Shown: piece after piece, positions 43,866 to 53,328 of the stretch
Layout of the letters: every line of letters begins with the position of its first letter
Numbering within the stretch: the first letter of the stretch is position 1
Made by a program: the position numbers and the translations under genes
Notes under the pieces: generated by a model
Seen by the model: only the letters and a program-made list of their open reading frames with translations
Database searches by the model: none
What the model was told of the DNA's origin: nothing
NCBI GenBank assembly: GCA_949288175.1
Contig: CASEIV010000007.1
Span: 1 to 64,000, forward strand
Origin: an uncultured Eubacteriales bacterium
GTDB taxonomy: Bacteria; Bacillota; Clostridia; TANB77; CAG-508
Reading direction: 5' to 3'
Length of the DNA stretch: 64,000 bases

Positions 43866-43885
43866 TTATAAATGTCAAGAGTAAT

Positions 43886-43959
<74 letters not shown>

Positions 43960-43968
43960 TTTGAAAAC

Positions 43969-44000
43969 AACTTACGGACTGAGTAAAGTTCGTAAGTTTT
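43969..44000 (+). terminator. Terminator of tRNA-Gly
   Basis: aacttacg / cgtaagtt stem, followed by ttattttt. Confidence 0.7.
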
Positions 44001-44119
44001 ATTTTTATATAAATAAAATGTTTTCTATTTGGAAAGGAGAACATTATCAATATTTCGATTATCATATAGTGATGTTAGTATAGAAAAATTTATATACAAA
44101 TTCATTTGAATTATTACAT

Positions 44120-44533
44120 TTACTTATTCTTTAACTTAATTAATTTAGCCATATTTAAAATAGATGGAACTGTAATTATTGTTAATGCAACAATTAAAAT
44201 TAAATCAAAATCTAAATTTGATCCTCCATATTTTATTTCGTATTTATAATCAGAGATTATACTTGGAATGATGCATCCTATAATACAAATCTTAATTACA
44301 CTATTCATACAGGAATATATGAATCCTCTTTTAATTTTGCCAACTGTTATTAAAAAATCAAATACTATTATAGCTAAAGTAATAATTGAGGGTAGTATAA
44401 AGATAACTCCTAATTGTCCCCAACCATCTGCACCTATACTTTGTAAACCCATTAATAAACCATAGGATGATAAAATTAATCCTATTATACTACAAATAAT
44501 TGATATTACTTCTGGTATTTTAAATTGTTTCAT
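44120..44533 (-). CDS. Four-span membrane protein of unknown function
   Basis: 137 aa with four predicted membrane helices (about 7-30, 40-62, 75-95, 107-128). No charged cytosolic domain and no family recognised; the shape recalls small DUF-type membrane proteins. It lies alone, between tRNA-Gly and the TM1266-like gene. Ribosome binding site aagaggaaag. Confidence 0.75.
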   Translation of the reverse strand: MKQFKIPEVISIICSIIGLILSSYGLLMGLQSIGADGWGQLGVIFILPSIITLAIIVFDFLITVGKIKRGFIYSCMNSVIKICIIGCIIPSIISDYKYEIKYGGSNLDFDLILIVALTIITVPSILNMAKLIKLKNK

Positions 44534-44798
44534 ATACTTTCCTCTTTTCTTATTTAATGCACTAATTGAATCATTTTTTGGTAAAAAGTTATTAACTTCT
44601 CGCAGTAATTTTATATTAAGATTATACTATAAGAGTCAAAAAAAATCCATTAAATAAAAATATTGAAAAAATTTATGAATATGATATAATAACAAAGACT
44701 GAGCTAGTAAGAATATCTTTATAGCAAAGTATTTAAAAATTTCTGATACTAAAATGTTATTGAAGTAGAAGTATGAACATCATATTTAGGAGGAAATC

Positions 44799-45044
44799 AT
44801 GGATACAAGGGTTGCCATAATAGGAATAATATTAGAAAAAAAGGACGAAGTAGAAAAATTAAACTCTATTTTACATGACTATTCAAAATGGATTATTGGA
44901 AGAATGGGCATGCCATATCCTAAAAAATCTGTCAATATTATTAATATTATCGTAGATGCACCACAAGATGAAATAAACACTTTATCAGGAAAAATAGGAA
45001 AACTTTCTGGAATTACAAGTAAAGTGATTTATTCCAATGTATAG
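44799..45044 (+). CDS. TM1266-type (iron-only hydrogenase system) regulator
   Basis: 81 aa, ferredoxin-like ACT/NikR-C-type fold: VAIIGIILEKKDEVEKLNSIL, IIGRMGMPYPKKSVNIINIIVDAPQDEINTL and LSGKIGKLSGITSKV match the TM1266 family. That family often lies with [FeFe]-hydrogenase maturation genes. No hyd genes are in this window. The next gene, 53 bp on, encodes a six-span membrane protein. Ribosome binding site aggagg. Confidence 0.8.
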   Translation: MDTRVAIIGIILEKKDEVEKLNSILHDYSKWIIGRMGMPYPKKSVNIINIIVDAPQDEINTLSGKIGKLSGITSKVIYSNV

Positions 45045-45097
45045 TAAAGATATATTCTTATTTTAAAGCTCTATTTCTATAAAAGGAGGAGTTTAAA

Positions 45098-45700
45098 ATG
45101 GAGAATGAAAGTGTTATTAATAAAAGAATAACCGATTTTTCAAAAGGTGCTGATATAGCACAAACAATCATAATATTTTTAATTGCCCTATTGGTTCCAA
45201 CATTTTTAGGACAATTAATCACAAGTTTATTTGGAGCAACAAGTGTCATAGCAAGCAATTCACAATTAATTGTTGGAACAATTGTCAATATGGCTTTAGT
45301 TACGGCAGCTATCAATTTAAAAGGTTGGGCGAAAATTTTTGGAGTTGTAACAATGCCAAGTATTTCTACAATATTAAGTGGATATGTATTTGGAACAGCC
45401 TCTACATATATGGTATACATGATACCAGCAATATGGGTAGGAAATTTTGCATTAGTTTATGCTTACAAATTTATCATGTTAGGAAAAAATAAACATTATT
45501 TCTTAGCAGGAGTAGTAGGTGTTATTGTAAAAGTAGCTATTATATTTGCTTTCTTTGGAATTTTAAATGCTTTTGGTGTTTTCCCAGAGAAATTAGTTTC
45601 AAACTTACAAACAGCTATGAGCACAACACAATTAATTACAGCTACATTAGGCGTTATTTTATCTTATATTATTTATAAATTAGAAAAGAATGTCGCATAG
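45098..45700 (+). CDS. Six-span membrane protein next to TM1266-like gene
   Basis: 200 aa; hydrophobic segments near 20-44, 55-75, 78-105, 110-128, 138-160 and 178-195. No conserved charged motif inside membrane spans is obvious. It follows the TM1266-like gene by 53 bp and has its own strong site (aaaggagga), so they may form one operon. I cannot name the family. A long palindrome starts at its stop codon. Confidence 0.75.
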   Translation: MENESVINKRITDFSKGADIAQTIIIFLIALLVPTFLGQLITSLFGATSVIASNSQLIVGTIVNMALVTAAINLKGWAKIFGVVTMPSISTILSGYVFGTASTYMVYMIPAIWVGNFALVYAYKFIMLGKNKHYFLAGVVGVIVKVAIIFAFFGILNAFGVFPEKLVSNLQTAMSTTQLITATLGVILSYIIYKLEKNVA

Positions 45701-45724
45701 GGATCAGATCCTTATGCGACATTT
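45689..45724 (+). terminator. tgtcgca hairpin overlapping the stop codon
   Basis: aatgtcgcata and tatgcgacatt around ggatcagatcc make a near-perfect palindrome that includes the stop codon of the preceding gene. Confidence 0.8.
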
Positions 45725-45757
45725 CGCAAACAAAAACGAATCCAATTTGACAAAAAA

Positions 45758-45788
45758 TGTCGCACTGACAAACGAACTCTATGCGACA
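45758..45788. repeat. Second tgtcgca hairpin
   Basis: tgtcgca ... tgcgaca with a 17-nt loop. A further stem, agaactagat/aatctagttc, lies at 45792-45826. The repeated core suggests a second family of palindromic repeats. The rest of 45827-46004 holds nothing I can support. Confidence 0.6.
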
Positions 45789-46004
45789 AAAAAGAACTAG
45801 ATTACTGTTATAGGAGAAATCTAGTTCATAAACAAAAAATAATTAATAAACCGATATATAAATATATGATTTATTACTGGTATTGTAGCAAATAAACGAA
45901 AACAAGTCAATAAAAAAATGCAAAAAACAACAAAATTCTGTAAAATAGTACAAAAGAAATCTGTAAAGAATTTTATCAGAAAAAATTATCTAAAATTATA
46001 AATA

Positions 46005-47501
46005 TTATTGATAAATTTCTAAATCTTTAAAGGCTGGTCCATATAGATTTTTACCCATGGCATCATAGCGGGAACCATGGCAAGGGCAATCCCAAGTTTT
46101 ATCAATATCATTCCAAGTAAGTAAACATCCTAAATGTGTACAAATGGGATTAATCGCATGAATTTCATTTTCTTTATCTCTGTAAATTCCGATTTTTTTT
46201 CCATCTAGTTCAATAATATCTCCAGAATTCGGCTTTATTTTCTCTAAAGAAGCATCTGAAGATTTTAATTTGTTTAGTAATAAAGAATTTGTAGAATCCA
46301 CAACCATATTTTTTACTTCATCAAAATTTTTAAATAAACCAAATCTTGTAGAATCAAATAAATAGGCATATGGATTTTTTCTTTCACAAATTTCATCAAC
46401 AATTAAATTAGCAGCAACATTAGAAAGTGTCATGCCCCATTTTTTAAAACCAGTTCCTACATATACATTTGGCAATAAGCTAGAATATTTACCGATGTAA
46501 GGAAGCTTATCTAAAGAAATACAATCTTCACTACTCCACTCATATAAAACATCACAATCTGGGTAATACTGCTTAGCAAAATTTTTTAAGGTATCATAAG
46601 GATTTTCTTGAGAATAGTTATGACCAGTTTTACTATTACCACTTGCTAATAATAAAATATCTTTTCCATTAAATTTTGCAGTTCTAAAAGAATAAACCGG
46701 AGAAGAAATATTAATATACATATCATTTAACGATTCTTTTTTGGTATCTAAAGCAATAATATAAGAAGTAGATTGATATAATTTAGAAAAATAAAAACCA
46801 GGAATATTTATAAATGGATAACGTGTAGCCATAATGACATGTTTTGCTTTTATCATTTTGCCATTATCTGTATAAACCACATAATTTTTCTTATCTTTTT
46901 CTATATCCACAGCTATAGTATTCGTATAAATTTGTCCATTTTTTTCAATAATTGTTTTGGATAATCCTAAAATATATTTTAAAGGATTAAATTTCGCTTG
47001 ATTTTTAAAACATAAAGCATCTTCTACTTCAAAAGGTAAAGAAACATTTTTGGTTAGCTCAGCATGATAATCTAAACTTTCTAACACCTTTTGTTCTTTT
47101 TTTAATAAATCGACTTCTTCTTTTTTAGTTGTATATACATAACTATCTTGTATTTCAAAGTCACAATCAATTTGTTCTTTATTGATAATACTTTCTATAT
47201 TTTTGATAGCTTTTTCATTTGCTTCTAAATAATCTTTTGCAAAATGCATATCATAAGAAGTGTTAAGATAAGAATAAAATAAACCATGTTGACTGGTGAT
47301 TTTACCAGTTGTAAAACTAGTTGTACCTGCCAAATTATTTTTATCAATTAAAATAACTTTAAAACCTAAGTGACTTAGATAATATCCACAAGTTATTCCA
47401 AAAATACCAGCTCCGATAATACAAATATCAGCTTCTAAATTTTTATCTAATGATTCAAATTTTGAAGACCCTTTTACAGAATCTATCCATAATGAATTCA
47501 T
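46005..47501 (-). CDS. FAD-dependent oxidoreductase with C-terminal Rieske domain
   Basis: 498 aa. N-terminal DAO/FAD domain with GAGIFGITCGYYLSHLG (30-46) and a C-terminal FAD loop (YVGTGFKKWGMTLSNVAA). The last 90 residues are a Rieske [2Fe-2S] domain with CTHLGC and CPCHGS, which hold the two Cys and two His. This fusion occurs in Bacillus and Clostridia (YhfW-like), substrate unknown; it may pass electrons from an amine or amino acid. It is divergent from the aminopeptidase gene across a long palindrome. Ribosome binding site aaaggtgg. Confidence 0.87.
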   Translation of the reverse strand: MNSLWIDSVKGSSKFESLDKNLEADICIIGAGIFGITCGYYLSHLGFKVILIDKNNLAGTTSFTTGKITSQHGLFYSYLNTSYDMHFAKDYLEANEKAIKNIESIINKEQIDCDFEIQDSYVYTTKKEEVDLLKKEQKVLESLDYHAELTKNVSLPFEVEDALCFKNQAKFNPLKYILGLSKTIIEKNGQIYTNTIAVDIEKDKKNYVVYTDNGKMIKAKHVIMATRYPFINIPGFYFSKLYQSTSYIIALDTKKESLNDMYINISSPVYSFRTAKFNGKDILLLASGNSKTGHNYSQENPYDTLKNFAKQYYPDCDVLYEWSSEDCISLDKLPYIGKYSSLLPNVYVGTGFKKWGMTLSNVAANLIVDEICERKNPYAYLFDSTRFGLFKNFDEVKNMVVDSTNSLLLNKLKSSDASLEKIKPNSGDIIELDGKKIGIYRDKENEIHAINPICTHLGCLLTWNDIDKTWDCPCHGSRYDAMGKNLYGPAFKDLEIYQ

Positions 47502-47527
47502 AAAACTCCACCTTTCGTATATAGTGT

Positions 47528-47757
47528 CTTACAGTTCAGATCTTTCTATCTAGGAGGAATGATATGTTATATTTTTAAACGTTTGAATGCGACCGAAATC
47601 GTTTTAGAAATTCTTATATTTAAGTCGTAAAGGGTCCTGTTTCCGGGTATTGTTACGATTTAGATATTAGAATTTCTTAAACGAAAATTAGAGGGTAGCC
47701 GAGAACTTTGAAAATATAACATATCGTTCCTCATAGATGGGAAGCTCTAATCTGTAA
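47528..47757. repeat. 230-bp imperfect palindrome between divergent genes
   Basis: Arms of about 100 bp: left ..gaatgatatgttatattttt.. (47557-47576) and right ..aaaatataacatatcgttcc (47711-47730), continuing inward with agaaattcttatattta against tagatattagaatttct. An asymmetric internal loop and a central gggtcc/gggtat segment remain unpaired. It could be a MITE-like insertion or a structured RNA; it has no open frame. Confidence 0.8.
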
Positions 47758-47870
47758 CAATAGTATATCCAAATTTTTGGAATAAATTATAAAAATAGTG
47801 GAAAAATGAATAATATAATGATATACTGTGAAATGATAAAAGAATACATAAGAAAGGAATGATATAAAGT

Positions 47871-49265
47871 ATGAGTGAAGAATTACAAAAAAAGCTTTTT
47901 GATAAAAAGGAAAATGGCTGGGTTTCATTAAATGAAGAAGAAAAACAAAACATTTTCGATTTTTCAAAAGGGTATATGAATTTCTTAAATCAAGCTAAAA
48001 CAGAAAGAGAATTTGTAAAAATGGCAAGAAAACTTGCTGATGAAAATGGATTTAGAGATATTATGGAGTTTGATACTTTAAAACCAGGAGATAAAATATA
48101 TTTCGTTAATAGAAATAAAAGTATGTATTTAGCTGTCATTGGAACAGAAAGTATTGAACAAGGATTACGTATTATAGGCTCACATGTAGATTCGCCAAGA
48201 TTAGATTTAAAACCAAATCCTTTATATGAAGATACAGAAATGGCATATTTTAATACACATTATTATGGCGGAATTAAAAAATATCAATGGACAACCATTC
48301 CACTTAGCATCCATGGAACAATTGTAAAAGCAGATGGAGAATCAATTGATATTTGTATTGGAGAAGATGAAAATGATCCAATCTTTACTATTACAGATTT
48401 ATTACCACATCTAGCACAAGACCAAATGGAGAAAAAACTAAAAAATGGAATTGATGGGGAAGACTTAAATCTTTTAATTGGAAGTATTCCTTATGGAGAA
48501 AAAGGAAAAGACCAAGTAAAATTAAATATTTTAAATATATTAAACCAAAAATATGGTATTACAGAAGCAGATTTAACAAGTTCAGAAATCGAATTGGTAC
48601 CTGCTTTCAAAGCTAGAAGTTTAGGATTTGACGAAAGTATGGTAGCAGCATATGGTCAAGATGATAAAGTATGTGCCTATACATCACTTGCAGCTATGAT
48701 GGAATTAGAAAATGTAAAAAATACAGCTGTATGTATATTATCTGATAAAGAAGAAATTGGAAGTATGGGAAATACAGGAATGGAATCACATATGTTTGAT
48801 TTCTTTATTTCAGAAATATTAAATAAATTAGGTATAAACAGACCAAATCTTTTAGATAAAGTATTTTGTTTTTCAAAAATGTTATCTTCAGATGTAGATG
48901 CAGGATTTGATCCAATTTATGCTTCTGTATCAGATACAACAAATGCAGGATTTTTAGGAAAAGGAATTAGTTTAAACAAATATACAGGAGCTAGAGGAAA
49001 ATCAGGAGCTTCTGATGCGAATGCAGAATATGTAGCATGGGTAAGAAATGTATTAGAAAAAAATGATATTCAGTATCAAGTTGCAGAACTTGGAAAAGTA
49101 GATATTGGTGGTGGAGGTACAATTGCCTATATTATTGCCAATAAAGGAGCAGATGTTATTGATTGTGGAGTTCCAGTATTATCAATGCATGCACCTTATG
49201 AAGTAACAAGCAAATATGATGTTTATTCTGCATATAAGACATATAAGGCATTTTGGAATGCATAA
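47871..49265 (+). CDS. M18-family aminopeptidase
   Basis: 464 aa, the usual length of bacterial M18 zinc aminopeptidases. Metal and catalytic motifs: GSHVDSPRLDLKP, SDKEEIGSMGNTGMESH, SDVDAGFDPIYA, and the C-terminal GGGGTIAYIIANKGADVIDCGVPVLSMHAPYEVTSKYD. Releases N-terminal amino acids from peptides in the cytosol. Ribosome binding site agaaagg; terminator at 49341-49378. Confidence 0.93.
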   Translation: MSEELQKKLFDKKENGWVSLNEEEKQNIFDFSKGYMNFLNQAKTEREFVKMARKLADENGFRDIMEFDTLKPGDKIYFVNRNKSMYLAVIGTESIEQGLRIIGSHVDSPRLDLKPNPLYEDTEMAYFNTHYYGGIKKYQWTTIPLSIHGTIVKADGESIDICIGEDENDPIFTITDLLPHLAQDQMEKKLKNGIDGEDLNLLIGSIPYGEKGKDQVKLNILNILNQKYGITEADLTSSEIELVPAFKARSLGFDESMVAAYGQDDKVCAYTSLAAMMELENVKNTAVCILSDKEEIGSMGNTGMESHMFDFFISEILNKLGINRPNLLDKVFCFSKMLSSDVDAGFDPIYASVSDTTNAGFLGKGISLNKYTGARGKSGASDANAEYVAWVRNVLEKNDIQYQVAELGKVDIGGGGTIAYIIANKGADVIDCGVPVLSMHAPYEVTSKYDVYSAYKTYKAFWNA

Positions 49266-49340
49266 ATTGAAGAATAAAAAATTGAATGATAAGGTATCTG
49301 TCTAGTTTATAGAATACTGTAGAACCTATTAAAATCAAAC

Positions 49341-49378
49341 AACAGCCAATAATCTTTTTATAGATTATTGGCTGTTTG
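49341..49378 (+). terminator. Terminator of M18 gene
   Basis: aacagccaataatct / agattattggctgtt, strong 15-bp stem, T run after. Confidence 0.85.
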
Positions 49379-49422
49379 CATTCATATCAATATACGAATC
49401 ATGTCATCGATTTTTGAATAAA

Positions 49423-49770
49423 TTAATCTTTACTAAAATTAATCAATAAGTCAATCATATTATCAACAAAATTAAGTTTTTCTTCTGAAAGCTGATTTAA
49501 TTTCTCAGATATTTCAATTTGTTTTATAATGTCTTTATTTGTCATAAGGTCTTTAAAAATAGTATTAGGAGTAATACCTAAAATATTCATATAATTAATC
49601 AGAGTCTGTGTTTTAATTCCACTGTAACCGTTTTCAATTCTAGATATATATTTTATAGAAATTCCAAGTCTTTCTGCCATCACTTCTTGTGTATAACCAT
49701 TTTTTATTCTGAAATCTCTTAATATTTTTCCAAAAATTTTATCAATATCACTTTTTGAGATAGAATTCAT
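49423..49770 (-). CDS. XRE-family transcriptional regulator
   Basis: 115 aa. HTH_3 domain (about 10-65): LRDFRIKNGYTQEVMAERLGISIKYISRIENGYSGIKTQTLINYM, and a helical C-terminal tail for dimerisation. Monocistronic; divergent from a 104-aa gene, with a 214-bp gap that could hold its operator. Ribosome binding site ggaggaata. Confidence 0.85.
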   Translation of the reverse strand: MNSISKSDIDKIFGKILRDFRIKNGYTQEVMAERLGISIKYISRIENGYSGIKTQTLINYMNILGITPNTIFKDLMTNKDIIKQIEISEKLNQLSEEKLNFVDNMIDLLINFSKD

Positions 49771-49984
49771 TTTATTCCTCCATAATTCAAAAGTATTACT
49801 ATAAGTATAACAAGCTGAGAGCTAACATAAAACACAGTAATAATATAAGAAAAAAATCATAAAAATATTCTAAAAAATCTTAAAAAGCTTGAAAAATAAA
49901 ACTACTAGTGATAATATTTATTTAAACAGAATGTATAACTAAAAGTTATACATATATAAATAAGATGTGGAGAAATAATTAGAA

Positions 49985-50299
49985 ATGATAAACAATGAAG
50001 AATATATCGATTATTTAAAAAAAGTAATATCTTGTGTTAATAATGGAGACTATTATTCTATAAAAGAATTGTCTGTTTTAAAATTAGATGCATTGAATGA
50101 AGAAACAGTAACAATGAAAAAGAAATTACATAAATTTGCAGAAAATAATATTTGTAAAAAAGAATTAAATAATTTAGAAGGACAAGAATTTGTATATATT
50201 GTTAATTTGTATAGAAAATATTTATTAAACGAAATAAAAGAGAGTAAAGAAGTTAAAAAAATTGCTTCTATTGAGGAATTTATTCGAGAAATGCAATAG
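49985..50299 (+). CDS. 104-aa hypothetical protein
   Basis: Helical, charged, cytosolic. No recognised motif. It begins MINNEEYIDYLKKVISCV and ends IASIEEFIREMQ. It might be controlled by the divergent XRE gene. Upstream ribosome binding site gtggagaaat is fair. Confidence 0.65.
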   Translation: MINNEEYIDYLKKVISCVNNGDYYSIKELSVLKLDALNEETVTMKKKLHKFAENNICKKELNNLEGQEFVYIVNLYRKYLLNEIKESKEVKKIASIEEFIREMQ

Positions 50300-50371
50300 A
50301 TAGAAAATTACATATAGAGAATATATGTAATTTTTAAAATATAAAAATTATCGAAAAACAATAAAAAAATA

Positions 50372-50400
50372 TTGACAAATAATAAAAATACAGATAAAAT
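50372..50400 (+). promoter_or_regulatory. Promoter of DUF4173 operon
   Basis: TTGACA (50372-50377), 17-nt spacer, TAAAAT (50395-50400), 22 nt before the ATG. Confidence 0.8.
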
Positions 50401-50422
50401 AGAACCCATAGGAGGGAGTCTT

Positions 50423-51874
50423 ATGAGTTCAATTTTTGTTTGTGGGAGTATTCTCAGTATATTACAATCCATATTGTTCTGGGAAAAAGAACCAGGAATT
50501 TCGGTTATTCTATTTGTGATTTCTTTTTTAGTAGGACTCATATATTTAATGTACAAACATAAAAAAATAGAAAATAAAAAAGCATTTATACTAGCTATTC
50601 CCATTATTTTATTAAGTGCTACCTATTTTGTTTATCACAATATATTGTTTCAAACCGTAAATGTACTTGCCATTGTACTTTTAACAATTATTATGTGTAT
50701 ATATGCAACTAGATTATATGTAAAAATACAAGAATTTTTAGTAAAGGTGATTGCGCTATTAGCAGGAAGTTTTGAAAGTATTAGTGATGTGATAGATAGC
50801 TTAAAAAATAAATTTAAGAAAAAAGAAGATGTTGAAAACGAAAAAACGGAAAAAATAAAACAAGGATTAAAGTCATTTGTATATGCGGTTCCAGTGATTT
50901 TAATTGTATTAATATTATTAATGTCAGCAGATAGTGTATTTGCAAATATATTTGCAAATATTTTTGATGAGTTTAAAAATATATTTATGGCAGAAAATTT
51001 TGTAATGTTTTGTATAAGAATGTGTATTATCATCATATTTTTCTTTATCTTTTCAGGATTTTTTGTAAATATTCTAAAAAAAGACACGATGTTTAATAGT
51101 GAAAGTGAAGAAAAGATTGTAGAAATTCATATAGAGAAAATGACAATAAATATGATATTAACTATTTTAAATATATTTTATTTCATTTTTAGTATCATAC
51201 AATTTACAAGTTTATTTTCTAATATAAATACGAATGATTTTGACTATGCAACATATGCAAGACAGGGATTTTTTCAGTTAATGATTATATCCTTTATTAA
51301 TATTGTGATGATTATGCTTGCAAAAGTAAATAAAGGAAATACAAGTAGTTATACAAAAGGAATGTCTATTTTAATATTATTATTCACAATGGTTATTCTA
51401 CTATCTGCATTTTTCAGGATGAATTTATATGAAAAAGCATATGGATATACCTATTTAAGGTTATTTGTTTACTATATTTTGGTAGCGGAATTTATTTTGA
51501 TTTTACCAATAGGGTTATGGATATTAGATAGAAAGATAGATATATTAAAATGGACAATAGGAATTGTAACGATTATGTATATGATACTAAATTTTTCAAA
51601 TATAGAATCCACAATTGCGAAACGAAATGTGGATAGATACTTTGAAAATCAGGAAGAAAATGAAATTGATTTAGAGTATTTGTTTCATCATACAGGAACA
51701 GATGCCATTGGGCAGATGAAACGATTATTAAATGCAAAAGATGAAACTGTTGTAAAAAGAGTAAAGGAATATTTATTACAAGAAAAAGAAGACTTACAAG
51801 ATACAGAAACCAGTTGGCAAGAAACCAATTTATCTGAAATAAAAGCAAAAGAAGAACTTATCAATATCCAATAG
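50423..51874 (+). CDS. DUF4173-like multispan membrane protein
   Basis: 483 aa from ATG 50423 after aggaggga; the longer frame from TTG 50372 starts on the -35 box. About ten or eleven membrane spans, with a basic cytosolic loop near residues 125-150 (NKFKKKEDVENEKTEK) and a soluble C-terminal tail carrying a short helix repeat (NVDRYFENQEENEIDLEYLFHHTG). The order matches DUF4173/DUF4153 proteins, often linked with DUF2975 and XRE genes as here. Function unknown. First gene of a likely four-gene operon to 53257. Confidence 0.8.
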   Translation: MSSIFVCGSILSILQSILFWEKEPGISVILFVISFLVGLIYLMYKHKKIENKKAFILAIPIILLSATYFVYHNILFQTVNVLAIVLLTIIMCIYATRLYVKIQEFLVKVIALLAGSFESISDVIDSLKNKFKKKEDVENEKTEKIKQGLKSFVYAVPVILIVLILLMSADSVFANIFANIFDEFKNIFMAENFVMFCIRMCIIIIFFFIFSGFFVNILKKDTMFNSESEEKIVEIHIEKMTINMILTILNIFYFIFSIIQFTSLFSNINTNDFDYATYARQGFFQLMIISFINIVMIMLAKVNKGNTSSYTKGMSILILLFTMVILLSAFFRMNLYEKAYGYTYLRLFVYYILVAEFILILPIGLWILDRKIDILKWTIGIVTIMYMILNFSNIESTIAKRNVDRYFENQEENEIDLEYLFHHTGTDAIGQMKRLLNAKDETVVKRVKEYLLQEKEDLQDTETSWQETNLSEIKAKEELINIQ

Positions 51875-51886
51875 GAGGAATTTATT

Positions 51887-52381
51887 ATGAAAATTTTAGG
51901 GAAGAAAAGCTTATCATCAGTTGTTATGGTGTTCTTATGTGTATTGTTAGTACTTTGTATCATTGCAATCATTGCAGGAGGTATATTTGTACTAAGTAAT
52001 TTATCATTTTTTACAAAAGATTTATTAAGTATCACTTATATTTTGATTTACTTATCATCTATACCAGCATTGGTTATGATTATTGCATTTTTGCAAATAT
52101 TTAATACTTTAAGACAGGAAAATCCATTTGAAAAGAAGAATATAAAAAGATTTGGAATTAGTTATATAGCTTCTATTATGATAGGGGTTGTATATGCTAT
52201 AAATGTATTACTTGTTTATTTAGGTGTTGGAATGATACAAGAAAGATTTTTTATCATATATCCATTGGCAAATGTCGCAATATCTATCATATTCTTAATA
52301 TTTGGAATTGGTATTGTGGTTTTAAAAGAAATTTATAGAAAAGCAATTGAATATAAAGATGAAAATGATTTAACGATATAA
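51887..52381 (+). CDS. DUF2975 membrane protein
   Basis: 164 aa with four membrane spans. DUF2975 features: LQIFNTLRQENPFEKKNIKRFGISYIAS in the middle and a last span before ALKEIYRKA-type ending (VLKEIYRKAIEYKDENDLTI). Usually followed by a small XRE regulator, as here after 13 nt. Ribosome binding site aggagga. Confidence 0.88.
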   Translation: MKILGKKSLSSVVMVFLCVLLVLCIIAIIAGGIFVLSNLSFFTKDLLSITYILIYLSSIPALVMIIAFLQIFNTLRQENPFEKKNIKRFGISYIASIMIGVVYAINVLLVYLGVGMIQERFFIIYPLANVAISIIFLIFGIGIVVLKEIYRKAIEYKDENDLTI

Positions 52382-52394
52382 AGGAGGGAAAGAT

Positions 52395-52601
52395 ATGTCA
52401 ATTGTTGTAAATTTAGATGTTATGTTAGCAAAAAGAAAAGTGAGTTCACAAGAATTAGCAGAAAAAATAGGGATTACACAAGCAAATCTTTCCATATTAA
52501 AAACAAATAAAGGAAAAGCCATTCGATTTTCAACATTAGATGCAATTTGTAAAGCATTAAATTGTACACCTGGAGATATTTTAGAATATAGGGAAGATTA
52601 G
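52395..52601 (+). CDS. Small XRE regulator paired with DUF2975
   Basis: 68 aa, just a helix-turn-helix of the YozG/Cro type: VNLDVMLAKRKVSSQELAEKIGITQANLSILK, ending CTPGDILEYRED. Follows DUF2975 by 13 nt. Ribosome binding site aaggaggg. Confidence 0.88.
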   Translation: MSIVVNLDVMLAKRKVSSQELAEKIGITQANLSILKTNKGKAIRFSTLDAICKALNCTPGDILEYRED

Positions 52602-52609
52602 AAAGGAAT

Positions 52610-53257
52610 GTGAGTAAACTGGAAATACAAAAACCGAAACTATTTAAAATAGAAGAAATAGCAGATTTTAGAAAAGAAATCATAAAAAATTCTGAAAAAT
52701 ATGAGATCCTAGAAAAACAATTTAAAGATGCAGAAGAAGAAAAGATAGAAGCTGAGAAATATGAATTTAGAAATTGTGCATTTGAATCTTGCAAAATGGT
52801 ACACTCTAATTTTGAAAATGCTTATTTTTCAGATGTCATATTTCAAAACTGTGATTTTTCAAATTCGAATTTTAGTAAGGCAGGATTTAATAGAGTAGAA
52901 TTTATTAATTGCAAACTAACAGGTTGTGAATGGATAGAAGCAGATATTTTTAATACCTATATAATAGAATCCAATTTTGCTTATGTAAATTTTTCAGAAG
53001 CGAATTTTAGGGATGTAAAAATTGAAAATACGAATTTACAAAGTACAAGTATGAATGAAGTTACATGGAAAAATATTGCTTTTTCAGAATGTGATCTCAA
53101 TAAAGCTGAATTGGTTAGAACAAAATTAAAAGGAATTGATTTTTCTACATGTGAATTAAACGGTATTACTGTAAATATAGCAGACTTAAATGGTGCAATT
53201 GTCAATGAATTTCAAGCATTGGAATTATCAAAATTATTAGGATTAAAAATTAAATAG
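52610..53257 (+). CDS. Pentapeptide-repeat protein (Qnr/McbG-like)
   Basis: 215 aa. Residues 50-190 are pentapeptide repeats of A(D/N)LXX type: FENCAF, SNFENAYFSDVIF, CDFSNSNFSKAGF, KLTGCEWIEADIF, NFAYVNFSEANF, up to KLKGIDFSTCELNGI. The C-terminus (NEFQALELSKLLGLKIK) matches the end of Qnr-like proteins, which mimic DNA and protect gyrase. It is the last gene of the cluster, GTG start 8 nt after the XRE stop. Real gyrase protection is not shown. Terminator at 53329-53357. Confidence 0.85.
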   Translation: MSKLEIQKPKLFKIEEIADFRKEIIKNSEKYEILEKQFKDAEEEKIEAEKYEFRNCAFESCKMVHSNFENAYFSDVIFQNCDFSNSNFSKAGFNRVEFINCKLTGCEWIEADIFNTYIIESNFAYVNFSEANFRDVKIENTNLQSTSMNEVTWKNIAFSECDLNKAELVRTKLKGIDFSTCELNGITVNIADLNGAIVNEFQALELSKLLGLKIK

Positions 53258-53328
53258 AAGTAAAAGATAATCTATATATATCTGAGCAATTAGAGTTTGA
53301 ACAGTAAGCAAAAATTATTATAATTATA

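Noticed and set aside
50372..50422. N-terminal extension of the DUF4173 protein from TTG 50372
   Set aside because: This TTG is the first triplet of the -35 box, and a strong ribosome binding site precedes ATG 50423.
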